A stretch of 64,000 nt of DNA from Saturnia japonica (GCA_033032175.1 CM065304.1:8556001-8620000); one strand, 5' to 3'. Shown: positions 49,391 to 60,683, counted from the first letter of the stretch. Program-made: numbers and translations. The notes: a model not told the origin generated them from the letters alone.

Positions 49391-50259
49391 CTGTGTCAAA
49401 AAAGTACCGGGAAAAGATGTTAGTTATTCATACCAATTTATTTTATCTCCTTCAGAAACGATACACATACGCCAAAGAATAATCCAATCTTCAAACATTT
49501 TTTAAACGCTTTTGTCCGGAATTGAGTTTAGTTCTCGTCGCGAATTCTCCTTTATGTCTTCCACCGAATGAAAACTGGTACCACAATATGGTGATTTGAG
49601 TTTAAGAAAAAGAAAAAAGTCAACTGGAGCCATATCTGGTGAATAAGGTGGTTGCTCGATGGTATTTGTTGAGTTTATGGTCACAAATACGTTCACAATG
49701 ATGGCTTTGTGCGAAGGCACATTATCGTGGTACAAAATCCAAGAATATTCTTTCCACAAATTTGAACTTTTTCGTTAATTTGCTGGGTTAAACGCCGCAT
49801 AACGCTCAAATAATATACTTTATTTACCGTTTGACCTTCCGGTAAGAATTCTGAGAACACAACACCGCGATAGTCAAAGAAAACGGTCAACATGAGTTTG
49901 ACTTTTGATCGACTTTGGTGTGGTTTTTTGGTTTCGGTTCAGTTGGAAGACGCCACTCCGAAGCTTGTTGACTAGTTTATACGTCAAACTCATAAAACCA
50001 CATCTCGTCACAAAATTTAAGACAAACTCTTTGTTCGATATTTTTTGTCCATTATGAAATTCACAATACACGCTAGATATGATCTAACTAAAAACAGCAC
50101 TGTATTTAACCTAAATGACATATGCAACTCAAACTCTGCGCCAAAATTAAAAACAGTTGTGCCAACCTAACAAAAAAAATGTTGAATTCGGACATTTGTA
50201 CAATTACAATTTTGTACTATAAACAAATCATTCATTCCCGATACTTTTTTGACTGAGTG
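49391..50259 (-). mobile_element. mariner 3 (internally deleted), copy 1
   Basis: 869 bp with inverted ends CTGTGTCAAAAAAGTACCGGG on the left and CCCGATACTTTTTTGACTG on the right, flanked by TA (49389-49390, 50260-50261). A full mariner would be near 1.3 kb; the N-terminal DNA-binding half of the gene is missing. Confidence 0.87.
49450..50075 (-). pseudogene. mariner 3 transposase remnant, copy 1
   Basis: The C-terminal half of a DD34D transposase. In one frame the first catalytic Asp survives in DEMWFYEFDV, followed by a stop and then EWRLPTEPKPK. MLTVFFDYRGVVFSEFLPEG, WILYHDNVPSHK (second Asp) and YSPDMAPVDFFLFLKLK (third Asp) follow in shifted frames, and the end carries DDWIIL-type text. 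At least two frameshifts and one stop. The N-terminal helix-turn-helix half is absent. It belongs to a different mariner lineage from the elements at 6861 and 37716. Confidence 0.85.
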
Positions 50260-50261
50260 TA

Positions 50262-51590
50262 CAATACAATATTACTTTCGAAGAGGCCGTTTTAGTAATT
50301 AAATGCCACGAAAGCGGCTTTATTGTCGTTATTAAGAAACTGCTTAAGTAATTTTTGCTAATTGATATGTGCAGCTTTTCTCAGAATACTAAATATTTTG
50401 GTCATATCTGGCCCTTGTCGATATTAGAAAGGATTACAAATTTTTCAACTGCCTAGAAAGGCTTAAGGGACTTTTTCTAAAATACATATACATAAATTAT
50501 CCGAACGTTGAATTATTAACTTTTTATTGGACTGTAACGGACATTCCAATATAGTAAGTAGTAACCGTACAAATTGGCAAAATAGGATAGAAAGCGTGTA
50601 AAAGTGTGAATTTTTTAATATTTGTTTGTATCACAAACATTGACACTTAGCTTTTTATGTACTATTTTTATTATCAGTTAGTACATGCTTTAGGTATGAC
50701 GATCTATTATCTATGAGACAAGTTAATGTTTATAAAAACACGATTCCGCACTTTACTTGAAGTAAATCAAATTAGCTACCGGAGCGTGACTAAATAGTCT
50801 TCACATGGCTTTTGTTCAGTATAATATTTTTTGAACTACTACCGAAGAGGTCTCTTAATGTATAATTCATGTCAACTGTGCATAAACTAATGTTACATGT
50901 TTTTAAGATAAATATTGTAATTTTGTATAACGAAATGTATAAAAAATTGGCTTGTGGTAAACTCTGATAAATAGCAAATGAAGACATATCGGTAGCAAGT
51001 TGGAAGTACCCTGATGAGACTAGATCACAAGCATCATATACGTTGGGAGAAATCTACTATTTTTTTTGTGCTTCAGCATTTAGCTTTGTATTACGAGGTC
51101 ACTGATTGTATACTAATATATAATAATGGATATATAGCTCAATTCCTATCAGAAGACTTTCTTTGCGATAGGCATGACGTGGTCCCTGTGAAATGTGAAA
51201 TAATATGCTTAACATAACATATTTAAGGAATTTGTCGTAATAATATAATATTTTTTCTTTAAACCACCTTATATACGATGTGGCAATAAATAAAACATTA
51301 TTTCAAGTGAATATTCGTTCGAATTCGAAAATTAAAACTTTACATGCAAATAATAAAATCGACACAATCTGATGTGCGGCATTAAAAATTTACTATGTAA
51401 TAAACGGCAATGGATACAAATTTAATTATAATTACCAACGATGTTTCGAGAAACTCGACCTTTAGGACTTTTGAAGTAAATTGAACGTAATTACACATAT
51501 GTGTTGATGAGGTTCTTATTACTTACTTATAAAAGTACTGACTAGAGTCGTATAGCAAATGGATGCCTACATTAAACTCATAGATCGTTT
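50262..51590. other. Unassigned DNA inside duplication copy 1
   Basis: AT-rich. Short frames at 50790-50987 and 51014-51217 recur in copy 2 only because the whole segment is duplicated. They are not recognised as genes. Confidence 0.45.
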
Positions 51591-51664
51591 ATCTTTAAGC
51601 GATATTCTTTCGGGGGATATATATAAACAACATGGAACACAATATTTTTTTAGCCTTTAGGTAC

Positions 51665-51915
51665 TGATCGTTGAATGGATTTTAGATTATTGGGTATGGG
51701 CATGTCAAGAAAAGGAATGAAAGTCATATGACTAGAAAAGAGTTAAGTGTACGAATATAGGAGTAGAGGAAGGTCAAAGAAGGTATGGATGGATTGTGTG
51801 AAGAGTGGTATATGTACAAAAGGTGTGAATAATGAGATGACAGCTGATAGAGAATAATGAAAGTAGAAAACATTTTGTGCCAATCCTACTTAGATGGTAA
51901 GAAGAAAAAGAACTA
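51665..51915 (+). pseudogene. RTE-like 3' fragment, family 1 (copy 2)
   Basis: Duplicate of 49140-49390. One base differs at about 51788 (GGATGG here, GAATGG in copy 1). Confidence 0.72.
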
Positions 51916-52784
51916 CTGTGTCAAAAAAGTACCGGGAAAAGATGTTAGTTATTCATACCAATTTATTTTATCTCCTTCAGAAACGATACACATACGCCAA
52001 AGAATAATCCAATCTTCAAACATTTTTTAAACGCTTTTGTCCGGAATTGAGTTTAGTTCTCGTCGCGAATTCTCCTTTATGTCTTCCACCGAATGAAAAC
52101 GGGTACCACAATATGGTGATTTGAGTTTAAGAAAAAGAAAAAAGTCAACTGGAGCCATATCTGGTGAATAAGGTGGTTGCTCGATGGTATTTGTTGAGTT
52201 TATGGTCACAAATACGTTCACAATGATGGCTTTGTGCGAAGGCACATTATCGTGGTACAAAATCCAAGAATATTCTTTCCACAAATTTGAACTTTTTCGT
52301 TAATTTGCTGGGTTAAACGCCGCATAACGCTCAAATAATATACTTTATTTACCGTTTGACCTTCCGGTAAGAATTCTGAGAACACAACACCGCGATAGTC
52401 AAAGAAAACGGTCAACATGAGTTTGACTTTTGATCGACTTTGGTGTGGTTTTTTGGTTTCGGTTCAGTTGGAAGACGCCACTCCGAAGCTTGTTGACTAG
52501 TTTATACGTCAAACTCATAAAACCACATCTCGTCACAAAATTTAAGACAAACTCTTTGTTCGATATTTTTTGTCCATTATGAAATTCACAATACACGCTA
52601 GATATGATCTAACTAAAAACAGCACTGTATTTAACCTAAATGACATATGCAACTCAAACTCTGCGCCAAAATTAAAAACAGTTGTGCCAACCTAACAAAA
52701 AAAATGTTGAATTCGGACATTTGTACAATTACAATTTTGTACTATAAACAAATCATTCATTCCCGATACTTTTTTGACTGAGTG
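51916..52784 (-). mobile_element. mariner 3, copy 2
   Basis: Duplicate of 49391-50259 with the same ends and TA flanks, carried by the segment duplication rather than by independent transposition. Its transposase remnant (about 51975-52600) has one Ser-to-Arg change (GTSF in copy 1, GTRF here). Confidence 0.87.
51975..52600 (-). pseudogene. mariner 3 transposase remnant, copy 2
   Basis: The same C-terminal remnant as copy 1, with identical frameshifts and stops, which shows the gene was already dead when the segment duplicated. The single Arg (GTRF) matches the related element at 59364 and is probably the ancestral state, so the Ser arose in copy 1. Confidence 0.85.
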
Positions 52785-54115
52785 TACAATACAATATTAC
52801 TTTCGAAGAGGCCGTTTTAGTAATTAAATGCCACGAAAGCGGCTTTATTGTCGTTATTAAGAAACTGCTTAAGTAATTTTTGCTAATTGATATGTGCAGC
52901 TTTTCTCAGAATACTAAATATTTTGGTCATATCTGGCCCTTGTCGATATTAGAAAGGATTACAAATTTTTCAACTGCCTAGAAAGGCTTAAGGGACTTTT
53001 TCTAAAATACATATACATAAATTATCCGAACGTTGAATTATTAACTTTTTATTGGACTGTAACGGACATTCCAATATAGTAAGTAGTAACCGTACAAATT
53101 GGCAAAATAGGATAGAAAGCGTGTAAAAGTGTGAATTTTTTAATATTTGTTTGTATCACAAACATTGACACTTAGCTTTTTATGTACTATTTTTATTATC
53201 AGTTAGTACATGCTTTAGGTATGACGATCTATTATCTATGAGACAAGTTAATGTTTATAAAAACACGATTCCGCACTTTACTTGAAGTAAATCAAATTAG
53301 CTACCGGAGCGTGACTAAATAGTCTTCACATGGCTTTTGTTCAGTATAATATTTTTTGAACTACTACCGAAGAGGTCTCTTAATGTATAATTCATGTCAA
53401 CTGTGCATAAACTAATGTTACATGTTTTTAAGATAAATATTGTAATTTTGTATAACGAAATGTATAAAAAATTGGCTTGTGGTAAACTCTGATAAATAGC
53501 AAATGAAGACATATCGGTAGCAAGTTGGAAGTACCCTGATGAGACTAGATCACAAGCATCATATACGTTGGGAGAAATCTACTATTTTTTTTGTGCTTCA
53601 GCATTTAGCTTTGTATTACGAGGTCACTGATTGTATACTAATATATAATAATGGATATATAGCTCAATTCCTATCAGAAGACTTTCTTTGCGATAGGCAT
53701 GACGTGGTCCCTGTGAAATGTGAAATAATATGCTTAACATAACATATTTAAGGAATTTGTCGTAATAATATAATATTTTTTCTTTAAACCACCTTATATA
53801 CGATGTGGCAATAAATAAAACATTATTTCAAGTGAATATTCGTTCGAATTCGAAAATTAAAACTTTACATGCAAATAATAAAATCGACACAATCTGATGT
53901 GCGGCATTAAAAATTTACTATGTAATAAACGGCAATGGATACAAATTTAATTATAATTACCAACGATGTTTCGAGAAACTCGACCTTTAGGACTTTTGAA
54001 GTAAATTGAACGTAATTACACATATGTGTTGATGAGGTTCTTATTACTTACTTATAAAAGTACTGACTAGAGTCGTATAGCAAATGGATGCCTACATTAA
54101 ACTCATAGATCGTTT
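52785..54115. other. Unassigned DNA inside duplication copy 2
   Basis: Same content as 50262-51590. No gene recognised. Confidence 0.45.
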
Positions 54116-54604
54116 TACGACTTTACTAAAATAATATGAAGTAGCGATCCCGATATTTTCTAACGACGAAAACAAAATATGCAATCCTCTAAATTTTCAG
54201 CCAATTCAAACAATCGCTTCACTTTTTGATGAAATCATTGATTATTTTCAATAGTTAACTTTGTGAAATGGTGCGGTGCGGTTGAACCGAAGGAATTAAT
54301 GCATTTTATGGCTCGTTCGTTACATATTAACATTTCGTGCATATTATGATTTTTTTTTAATATTTTTATTCAAAATTTGGATACAATCTCAAGCTCTTAA
54401 AAATTTAATAGTCTAAGAGATTTTTAATAAGCAATTAAAAAACGGAAAGATAAAATAAATCTCATCATTATGCAACACAGATTATAAATATTCAATATTG
54501 ACTAGTACTGAAAGAAAACATTCACTTTGGTATGAACTTAATAATAAAAGAAATACAAATATTTGTTAATTTAGTTCCTCAATTAAAATCAGTTATATAG
54601 TATA
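54116..54604. other. Unassigned flank
   Basis: AT-rich. Nothing recognised. Confidence 0.4.
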
Positions 54605-55396
54605 CTAGCGGTGTGCCCGCGGCTCCGCACGTGTTTGTTACTACGCGGTAGTTATTTACATCCCATAATTTTATTTTTACTAATATTATTATATTATTTA
54701 TTTTCCGAACCGGCAGTAGTGTTTTGACAATCATAAGTGCCTTTTTAGGGTCTAAATTGAATAAAGATTATTTTGATTTTTTGATTTTGATTATTGAGAA
54801 TTCATACAGTCTATCAATTGAGGAATGATATGTACTTCCCGTGTACAATTTATATCAAAATTGATTGAGCATTATCAAAATTGTTTTTTTTTAAACATAT
54901 TTCTGAAACGATTGTTAGCGATTCTTTTAGCCCATCAATTATAATATAACGTATGCATTCCGTCTACGAGATTATGTCTAAAGTGGTTGAGAAGTATAAA
55001 TTATTATTATATTATTTAAACAATATTCTTGTCAATTCCTATACTCTATCGTATAAAGAATGTCTTGTACTTCCCGTATACAAAATTTCATCAATATCGG
55101 TCAAGAATGAACGAAAATAGATATTTTCGAAACAATTTTTTTTTATTATTTTTAATTGTATTATTGAAATTTCTTATACCCTATCATTTGATTGATGATA
55201 GAAACATCCCGTATAGAAAAATTCATAAGAATCGGTCAAACCATTTTTGAGTTAAATCTGGACATACAAACAGACAGACAGCGACAATTTTTTAAGGGCA
55301 GATTCGTGATCATTATCTTTCATTTAATATGCCTATCGGGTAATGTGGACAAAAAATAAACTGTGCATACAGAAGTCTTAAATTTACTAATATAGA
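54605..55396 (-). mobile_element. Complete Helitron, family A, with nested insertion
   Basis: The left edge is A|CTAGCGGTGTGCCCGCGGC and the right edge is TTTACTAATATAGA|T, so both reversed Helitron ends are present and the element lies between A and T. 792 bp including a nested repeat of about 110 bp. Internal units near 54800, 54930, 55040 and 55170 carry the TTCCCGTGTACAA and ATCAAAATCGG-type motifs. The 5' side holds CAGACAGACAGCGACAATTT. Non-coding. Confidence 0.87.
54682..54795 (+). repeat. Short repeat nested in the Helitron
   Basis: TTTATTTTCCGAACCGGCAG, CATAAGTGCCTTTTTAGG and a tail of GATTTTGATT repeats. The empty form of the host Helitron is visible at 61640 and 35140, where ATATTGTTGATAATTC runs on uninterrupted. 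TATTATT borders both ends. The start of a second copy (TTCCGAACCCCCAGTAG) is cut by the right edge of the window. Confidence 0.7.
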
Positions 55397-56029
55397 TTAT
55401 CGAATATAATTCATCCAAGCATTTCTCGACATCGCGGTTTTCGAAGGTAATTTTCAATAACAGGAAATTAAATAAATATGGAAGAAAAAAAGTTCTTAAA
55501 TGAAACTAGATCAATATTGACACACACAGGGAACAACACACAAAAATCTAATCAGTGATAACCCGTGAATCTCAGTATCAAAATTTAAACTGATATTCAA
55601 AGCAAAAGAAGAAAACATTTTTACTTTAAGATATAGCCAGAATCAATATGAATTTAATAATATGTATTTTATAATGAATTTATTAGATAGATGTGTAAAC
55701 GTAGTTAAACATAGAAGCCAGTTTTGCATTATAAACTGTTAGTCACTAGACGAGTGCACTTAAACCGGTTCGTGTGGTTTTGATTCCTTACTTTTATTTA
55801 TAAAGGATTATAAACACTAACTACTAAAATTATTGTGTTTTATATAATTATCAAATACAGTATTAAGTATATCTCGCATTCAACAAGACAAAGAGGATTC
55901 AATTTAAAATTCTTTACTAATTTAAAAACTAAAATATTTTGTAATAAAATACTTTAAATATTTAGTTCTACCTGCTTCGGCCTAAAAATGCTAATTATTA
56001 ATAATTTTACACGAAAATTAACAAGCACC
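55397..56029. other. Unassigned flank
   Basis: AT-rich. Nothing recognised. Confidence 0.4.
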
Positions 56030-56119
56030 ATGCAGCGAAGACCCAAAACGCGGGAAAAAAGAGAGGACATGACGGGCGGGCTATTAAAATTGTCAGAGGG
56101 CACTTCTAAAGAGATAACA

Positions 56120-56779
56120 CTTTGAACATACGAAAAACAAATATCTAGGTGTAACCCTAGACAGTAGACTCTCCTTTATACGCCACATCAATCTGGTTAG
56201 GAAAAGGGCCTCCTGGACCCTCGCCCGACTACATCCTCTGTTATGTGCTGCAAGCAAAATGTCCACGAGACACAAGCTTACGCTCTACAAGATGTGTATC
56301 CGTCCGATCATGACATATAGCTGCGTTGCGTTCGCACATATGCCAAGTTATAACTGGGAACGCTTACAAGCCATCCAGAACAAGTTTCTTCACCGCCTTA
56401 CCGGTGCCCCCCTGGTTTGTTCGTATGGAGGATCTCCATAGAGATATGGACCTTCCCTCGATACATGCATACGCCAAACACCTTTCTCGCTCGTATTTCG
56501 ACACCGCGTCGAACCACGCGAACCCCTTAATAAAAGCGGCAGCTTCTTATGTTCCCGACCCCAACGCCTGCCGGAGAAAACGCCGGCCGCGTAATATATT
56601 CACTGACCCGCCCGACCAAACCGAAAAAGCTAACGCGTTCTACGCCGACACCGTCTCTCCAAACAGAGCGTGCCACCGCCCACGCCCGCGTAACCACCGT
56701 TCTCTCCGCAGAGGACGGGCGGTCAACTTCGCTCCCGCACACCCGTCACGTCCACCCTCTCTAGCGGCAACCCAAGCCT
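56120..56779 (+). pseudogene. jockey-type reverse transcriptase C-terminus, frameshifted
   Basis: Reads KYLGVTLDSRLSFIRHINL, RKRASWTLARLHPLLC, LYKMCIRPIMTYSCVAFAHM, RLQAIQNKFLHRLTGAP, then after one extra C in a C-run near 56410 WFVRMEDLHRDMDLPSIHAY and RRKRRPRNIFTDPPDQ. These are the thumb and C-terminal motifs of jockey-clade reverse transcriptases. The catalytic palm lies upstream and is missing. One frameshift is the main damage seen after the truncation. Confidence 0.87.
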
Positions 56780-57300
56780 AGGTCCGTTCCTCGGTGTGAA
56801 GCCCTTGGGTCAGGCAGCCGCCCGCGCGATACAAAGTGACACTATACGTGCAACACTTAGTTACCCACACACAACATTACACACGTATGAACACACACAC
56901 GTGCACACCACACAGGTACATAGGTTCTGTAAGGGACCTTTTTTTTCTTTTTTTGCGCTAGTTAGACTATTGCGCTAGTTAGTGTAGAAAAACCATTCCG
57001 ATTATTAAATACACATACGCATGGTCCACTCCTTCCTCCCAGGAGGAGGGGAACGTGCATATGAGTATATATTAGTTAGCTCGAATTCTCATAAGATTAG
57101 GGAATTAGTTAGATCGCGACTTTTTCGCATTCGCGACGACCGCCCGAGCCGAGGTTCGGCCACTCTGGCACCCTCGTGCGGGTCGTCACAAACTTTCGCG
57201 GCTGAGTGCCCTAAGCGCTCGCCCCCAAGTCCGGTGAAGCTGTAAAAGCCGCAGCGGCTCTGTTTGACGATAGGGCCCCTCAGGCTAACAGTGTAGTCAG

Positions 57301-57304
<4 letters not shown>

Positions 57305-57377
<73 letters not shown>
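57305..57377 (+). repeat. 73-nt poly(A) tail
   Basis: An uninterrupted run of 73 A at the 3' end of the jockey-type LINE. Read in reverse it produces a poly-Phe open frame (57089-57463), which is a shadow. Confidence 0.97.
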
Positions 57378-57378
<1 letters not shown>

Positions 57379-58339
57379 GACGAGAACATTTTGTAAACAG
57401 GTTGTTAATATCTCTTTGCAGCGTTCTACCGAAAAATGGTGAACGACATTTAATGTTCATCAAATGATCTGAATGTTTTTTACTAATGTCGTGTGACCTG
57501 CGTTAGTTTTAAAGGCCATTTGTGATAGTCTACTGAACGAGTTTTAAGTACTTTTTATTGTATCAAAATCAAAAATACTTCATTCAATTTCGGCCATAAA
57601 AGAAGACACTTACGAAAGATAAAACATTACCAAGTTTCGATGATGAGATGGCAAGAAACTGTCGAGTTTAAAATATATTTTTTTTACTTTTTAAATAATG
57701 TTTACAGTTATGTAACATTTACATTGTTTTAATGGATTTACAGAGACGGAGTTGCTTCCAGATATTAATAGGTATTTTTACTCATACGGGTTTACAGTTA
57801 CTTCCGGTTGAGGACATCACTATTTTAAAAACACAATAAACTAGCAACACATGAAATGTCATTTTACTCCATGGGAATTAAAAACGCACTATTTTATTTA
57901 TATGTCATACGACAACTAACATCAACATCGATTACGATAAAGTTTTAAATTGGTTTGAGCGATGAAATTACCACTCATATGAAAGTTTTGAAAGGCTAAA
58001 AAGCAATCATGAATAAGTAGGTATTTTGCACTAATCGTTCAATTTTATTTACCTTAAACATCAAGCTTTACCGAAACCTACCTACATTAAAATAATTTAT
58101 GCTGTCTTCCACCCACGCGCGTTAAATTTGAAGGTGATTCATTAGAAAACTAAACAGAATTGTTTTTTGTTCTTTAAAAAAATTATTGGAAACAATAATA
58201 TTAAAAAGTGGTTGCTCCCAGTGGCTTCACTTTCCTTGTTAAAGTTCGAAGTAACTCGTTACCAACTGGAATTGGTTGAACTGAAATTTCTTGATTTAAA
58301 TGAATTGTTATATTATTTTGCAAACAAAACCTTCCAGTA
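57378..58339. other. Unassigned flank
   Basis: AT-rich. A 60-codon frame at 58167-58349 runs into the next Helitron and is not called. Confidence 0.4.
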
Positions 58340-58949
58340 TCTATATTAATAAATCCGTAGTTCTGTCTGTACAGCTAATTTTTTATCCAAATTACCCAAT
58401 ACCATACTACGACGAGGCATAATAAAGATACCGATCACGAATATGCTGTCTGTCTGTTTGTACGACTGGATTTAACTCAAAAACGGCCAGACTAATTCTT
58501 ATGAAATTTTGTACACGGGATGCTTATGTTATCGGTCAATTGACAGGGTATAAGAAATTTTAATATAACTTTTAAAAGTCGTAATAAAAAAATATTTCCA
58601 AAAAATCTATTTTCGTTTATTTTTGACCAATTTTGATGAAATTTTGTACACGGGAAGTATAAGTCATTCCATTCCACTTTTGACACGATTTCGTAGACGG
58701 GATACATACGTGATTTCATAATTGATTGGCTATAGGAATCGTCAACAATAGTTTCAGAAATATGTAAAAAAATACAATTTTGATAATTCTGAACCAATTT
58801 AGATGAAAATTGTATATATGAAGTACGTGTCATTCCTCAGTTGATAGGCTGTATGAATGTTCAATAATATTAGTAAAAATAAAATTACGAGATATAAATA
58901 ATTACTGCGTTAACAACAAACGCTTGCGAAGCCGCGGGCGCACAGCTAA
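58340..58949 (+). mobile_element. Complete Helitron, family A
   Basis: 610 bp. The 5' end is A|TCTATATTAATAAATCC and the 3' end is GCGAAGCCGCGGGCGCACAG-CTAA|T. It lies exactly between A and T. Internal units (reversed relative to the other copies) near 58490, 58620, 58680 and 58790 contain TTTTGTACACGGGA-type and GATGAAATTTTG-type motifs. Non-coding. Confidence 0.9.
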
Positions 58950-59363
58950 TTTTTAATAAAGTTATAAATCAACCACGTTCTAAATAATTATCTCATACCA
59001 AGAATCAATATATTTTTATTAGATCTGATTATGGCTGGTGGTCTGAAGCGTATTTACAGCTTCACAGGGTTTTAAGGCAAGCGCAGAATGCACTCAGCCG
59101 AAATGGCAAAAAAGCAAAATTGCCAAAGTGGTCGAACCACGGCTTGGGCTGTTACCATGCATGCTATTATTCTTCGGTTTTCTTCTATACCTATATCCAT
59201 CCACCATCGTACATACACGAAAACTACAAAACAAGCTCAATTCTTTTATATCTTTTATTTTATAAACTTCAAAGTACGAGTAGCTATATATAACAGTAAT
59301 TAAAAAATAAATATGATCAGAGAGTGTTATATATTCAATAGAAAGTCGTTCGTTGTCATGTAC
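58950..59363. other. Unassigned flank
   Basis: 59030-59070 carries GGTGGTCTGAAGCG and TTACAGCTTCACAGGG, a scrap related to 26010 and 36760. Nothing else recognised. Confidence 0.35.
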
Positions 59364-59960
59364 TACTGTATCAAAAAAGTACCGGGAAATGTTAGTTAAT
59401 CATCCAGACTTATTTTATCGCCTTTAAAGTATCCTCCTTCAGAAACGATACACTTACGCCAAAGAATAATCCAATCATCAAAACATCTTATAAACGTTTT
59501 TTCCAGAATTGAGTTTAGTTCTCGTCGCGAATTCTCCTTTATTTCTTTTACCGAATGAAAACGGGTGCCACGAAGTGGTAATTTGAGTTTAGGAAAAAGA
59601 AAGAAGTCGACTATAGCCATATCTATTGAAAAAGGTGGTTGCTCGATGGTATTTGTTGAGTTTTAGATCAAAAATTCGTTCACAATGATGGCCTTGTGTG
59701 AAGGCCCGTATCTTAGTGCAAAATCTGGCCTTCTTCGTCGAATTTATTCTCTTGAACGCCACATAACGCTCAAATAATATATTTTATTTACCGTTTGACC
59801 TTCCGGTAAGAATTCCGAGTGCACAACACCGCGATAGTCAAGAAAACATTCGACATGACTTTAAATTTGATCGACTTTTTCGGTTCACTTGGAAGGTGAC
59901 ACTCCGAAAGCATGTTGACTAGTTTGCATGTCGAACTCGTAAACCCACGTCTCGTCATCA
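59364..59960 (-). pseudogene. mariner 3-type transposon fragment
   Basis: The left inverted end ACTGTATCAAAAAAGTACCGG is present at 59364; the right end is missing. The minus strand encodes the C-terminus: DFFLFPKLKLPLRGTRF, DIKENSRREL-like KEIKENSRRELNSI, DDWIILWRKC and SEGGYFKGDKI. Further upstream the second-Asp region is frameshifted (near 59690-59720). Same lineage as the duplicated mariner at 49391 but separately inserted and more decayed. Confidence 0.82.
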
Positions 59961-60290
59961 GAATTCAATTTAATTTGTGTGAATGATAGTCGGGAACTTC
60001 GTAGTTTTACGGAGACAGCTTGACTGTTGATAGACAATACTTTATAGATAATATAATATAAAGTAGATTGGTAGCTATTATCCGGCTGCTTCGTTCGGTG
60101 TAAATGAAACTTTAATAATAATTTAAGTAAATTTTATATATTTTTGTAAAAAGTGTTCTTTATGCTATCCACGATAAAATTGGCTTATATGTACTATGTA
60201 CGCACTTACATGTCATATAAATGAAAACATTCAAACAAACATACATTTGCATTCATAAAATTCACAAAATTTCACAAAAATCCGGTAAAA
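59961..60290. other. Short flank with possible Helitron scrap
   Basis: CCGGCTGCTTCGTTCGGTG near 60080 resembles the reversed GC-rich end of another Helitron, but the CTRR bases cannot be placed. Confidence 0.3.
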
Positions 60291-60683
60291 ATTAATAATA
60301 TTTTGTTTTTTTTACGATTCCTAAAAATGTTATTGAAAATTCTTATAGCCCATCATTCAAGGAATAACTTTTAATTTCCGTACACAAAATTTGATCAAAA
60401 TTGGTTGAAAATTATTATTCTATTCTACGTTTTCTAATGTATTATTAACAGCTCTTATAGCCTCTCAATTATGGTATGATGTAAGATTCCCGTCTACAAA
60501 ATTTGATCAGAATTGGTAGAAAATTGATGAAAATTTAATTTTTTTTTAACTTATTTGTTTACTATTTCTAGAAGTAATATTGACAATTGTTATAGCCCAT
60601 CAATTTGTGTGTGTGCCTATCGGGAAATTTTGGATAACTATTATAAGTAGAGACACAAACAACTACAGATTTATTAATATAGA
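60291..60683 (-). mobile_element. Helitron, family A, 3' truncated
   Basis: The right edge is TTTATTAATATAGA|T, a reversed 5' end identical in type to the 58340 copy. Three internal units (near 60335, 60450, 60590) carry TTATAGCCCATCATTC, GTACACAAAATTTGATC-type and AAATTGGTTGAAAATT-type motifs. The CTAG side is lost. Confidence 0.75.

Larger units (their letters stand above)
49066..51590. repeat. Tandem duplication, copy 1 (2525 bp)
   Basis: It begins at ATCTTTAAGCGATATTC and is followed directly by a second copy at 51591. Every landmark recurs exactly 2525 bp later. Differences found: T/A at about 49114, A/G at about 49263 and T/G at about 49575; no indels. It contains an RTE-like tail, a mariner and about 1.3 kb of unassigned DNA. 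Confidence 0.96.
51591..54115. repeat. Tandem duplication, copy 2 (2525 bp)
   Basis: Head-to-tail second copy, starting directly after CATAGATCGTTT of copy 1 and ending at the same motif at 54115. Left flank and junction share only TTT, so the join has no long homology. About 99.9 per cent identical to copy 1 as read by eye. Confidence 0.96.
56030..57377 (+). mobile_element. 5'-truncated jockey-clade LINE with poly(A)
   Basis: A non-LTR retrotransposon 3' end: coding text from about 56120 to the stop at 56779, a 3' untranslated part of about 525 bp including an AC-rich stretch (56870-56925), and a pure A run at 57305-57377. It is strikingly GC-rich against the flanks. The 5' truncation lies somewhere in 56030-56120; no certain target duplication was found. 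Confidence 0.88.

Noticed and set aside
49391..52784. Two mariner copies considered as independent insertions
   Set aside because: More than 1.5 kb of non-transposon flank is duplicated with them and all inactivating breaks are shared, so a segment duplication explains both.
57089..57463. 124-codon minus-strand frame with a poly-Phe run
   Set aside because: It is the reverse reading of the LINE poly(A) tail.
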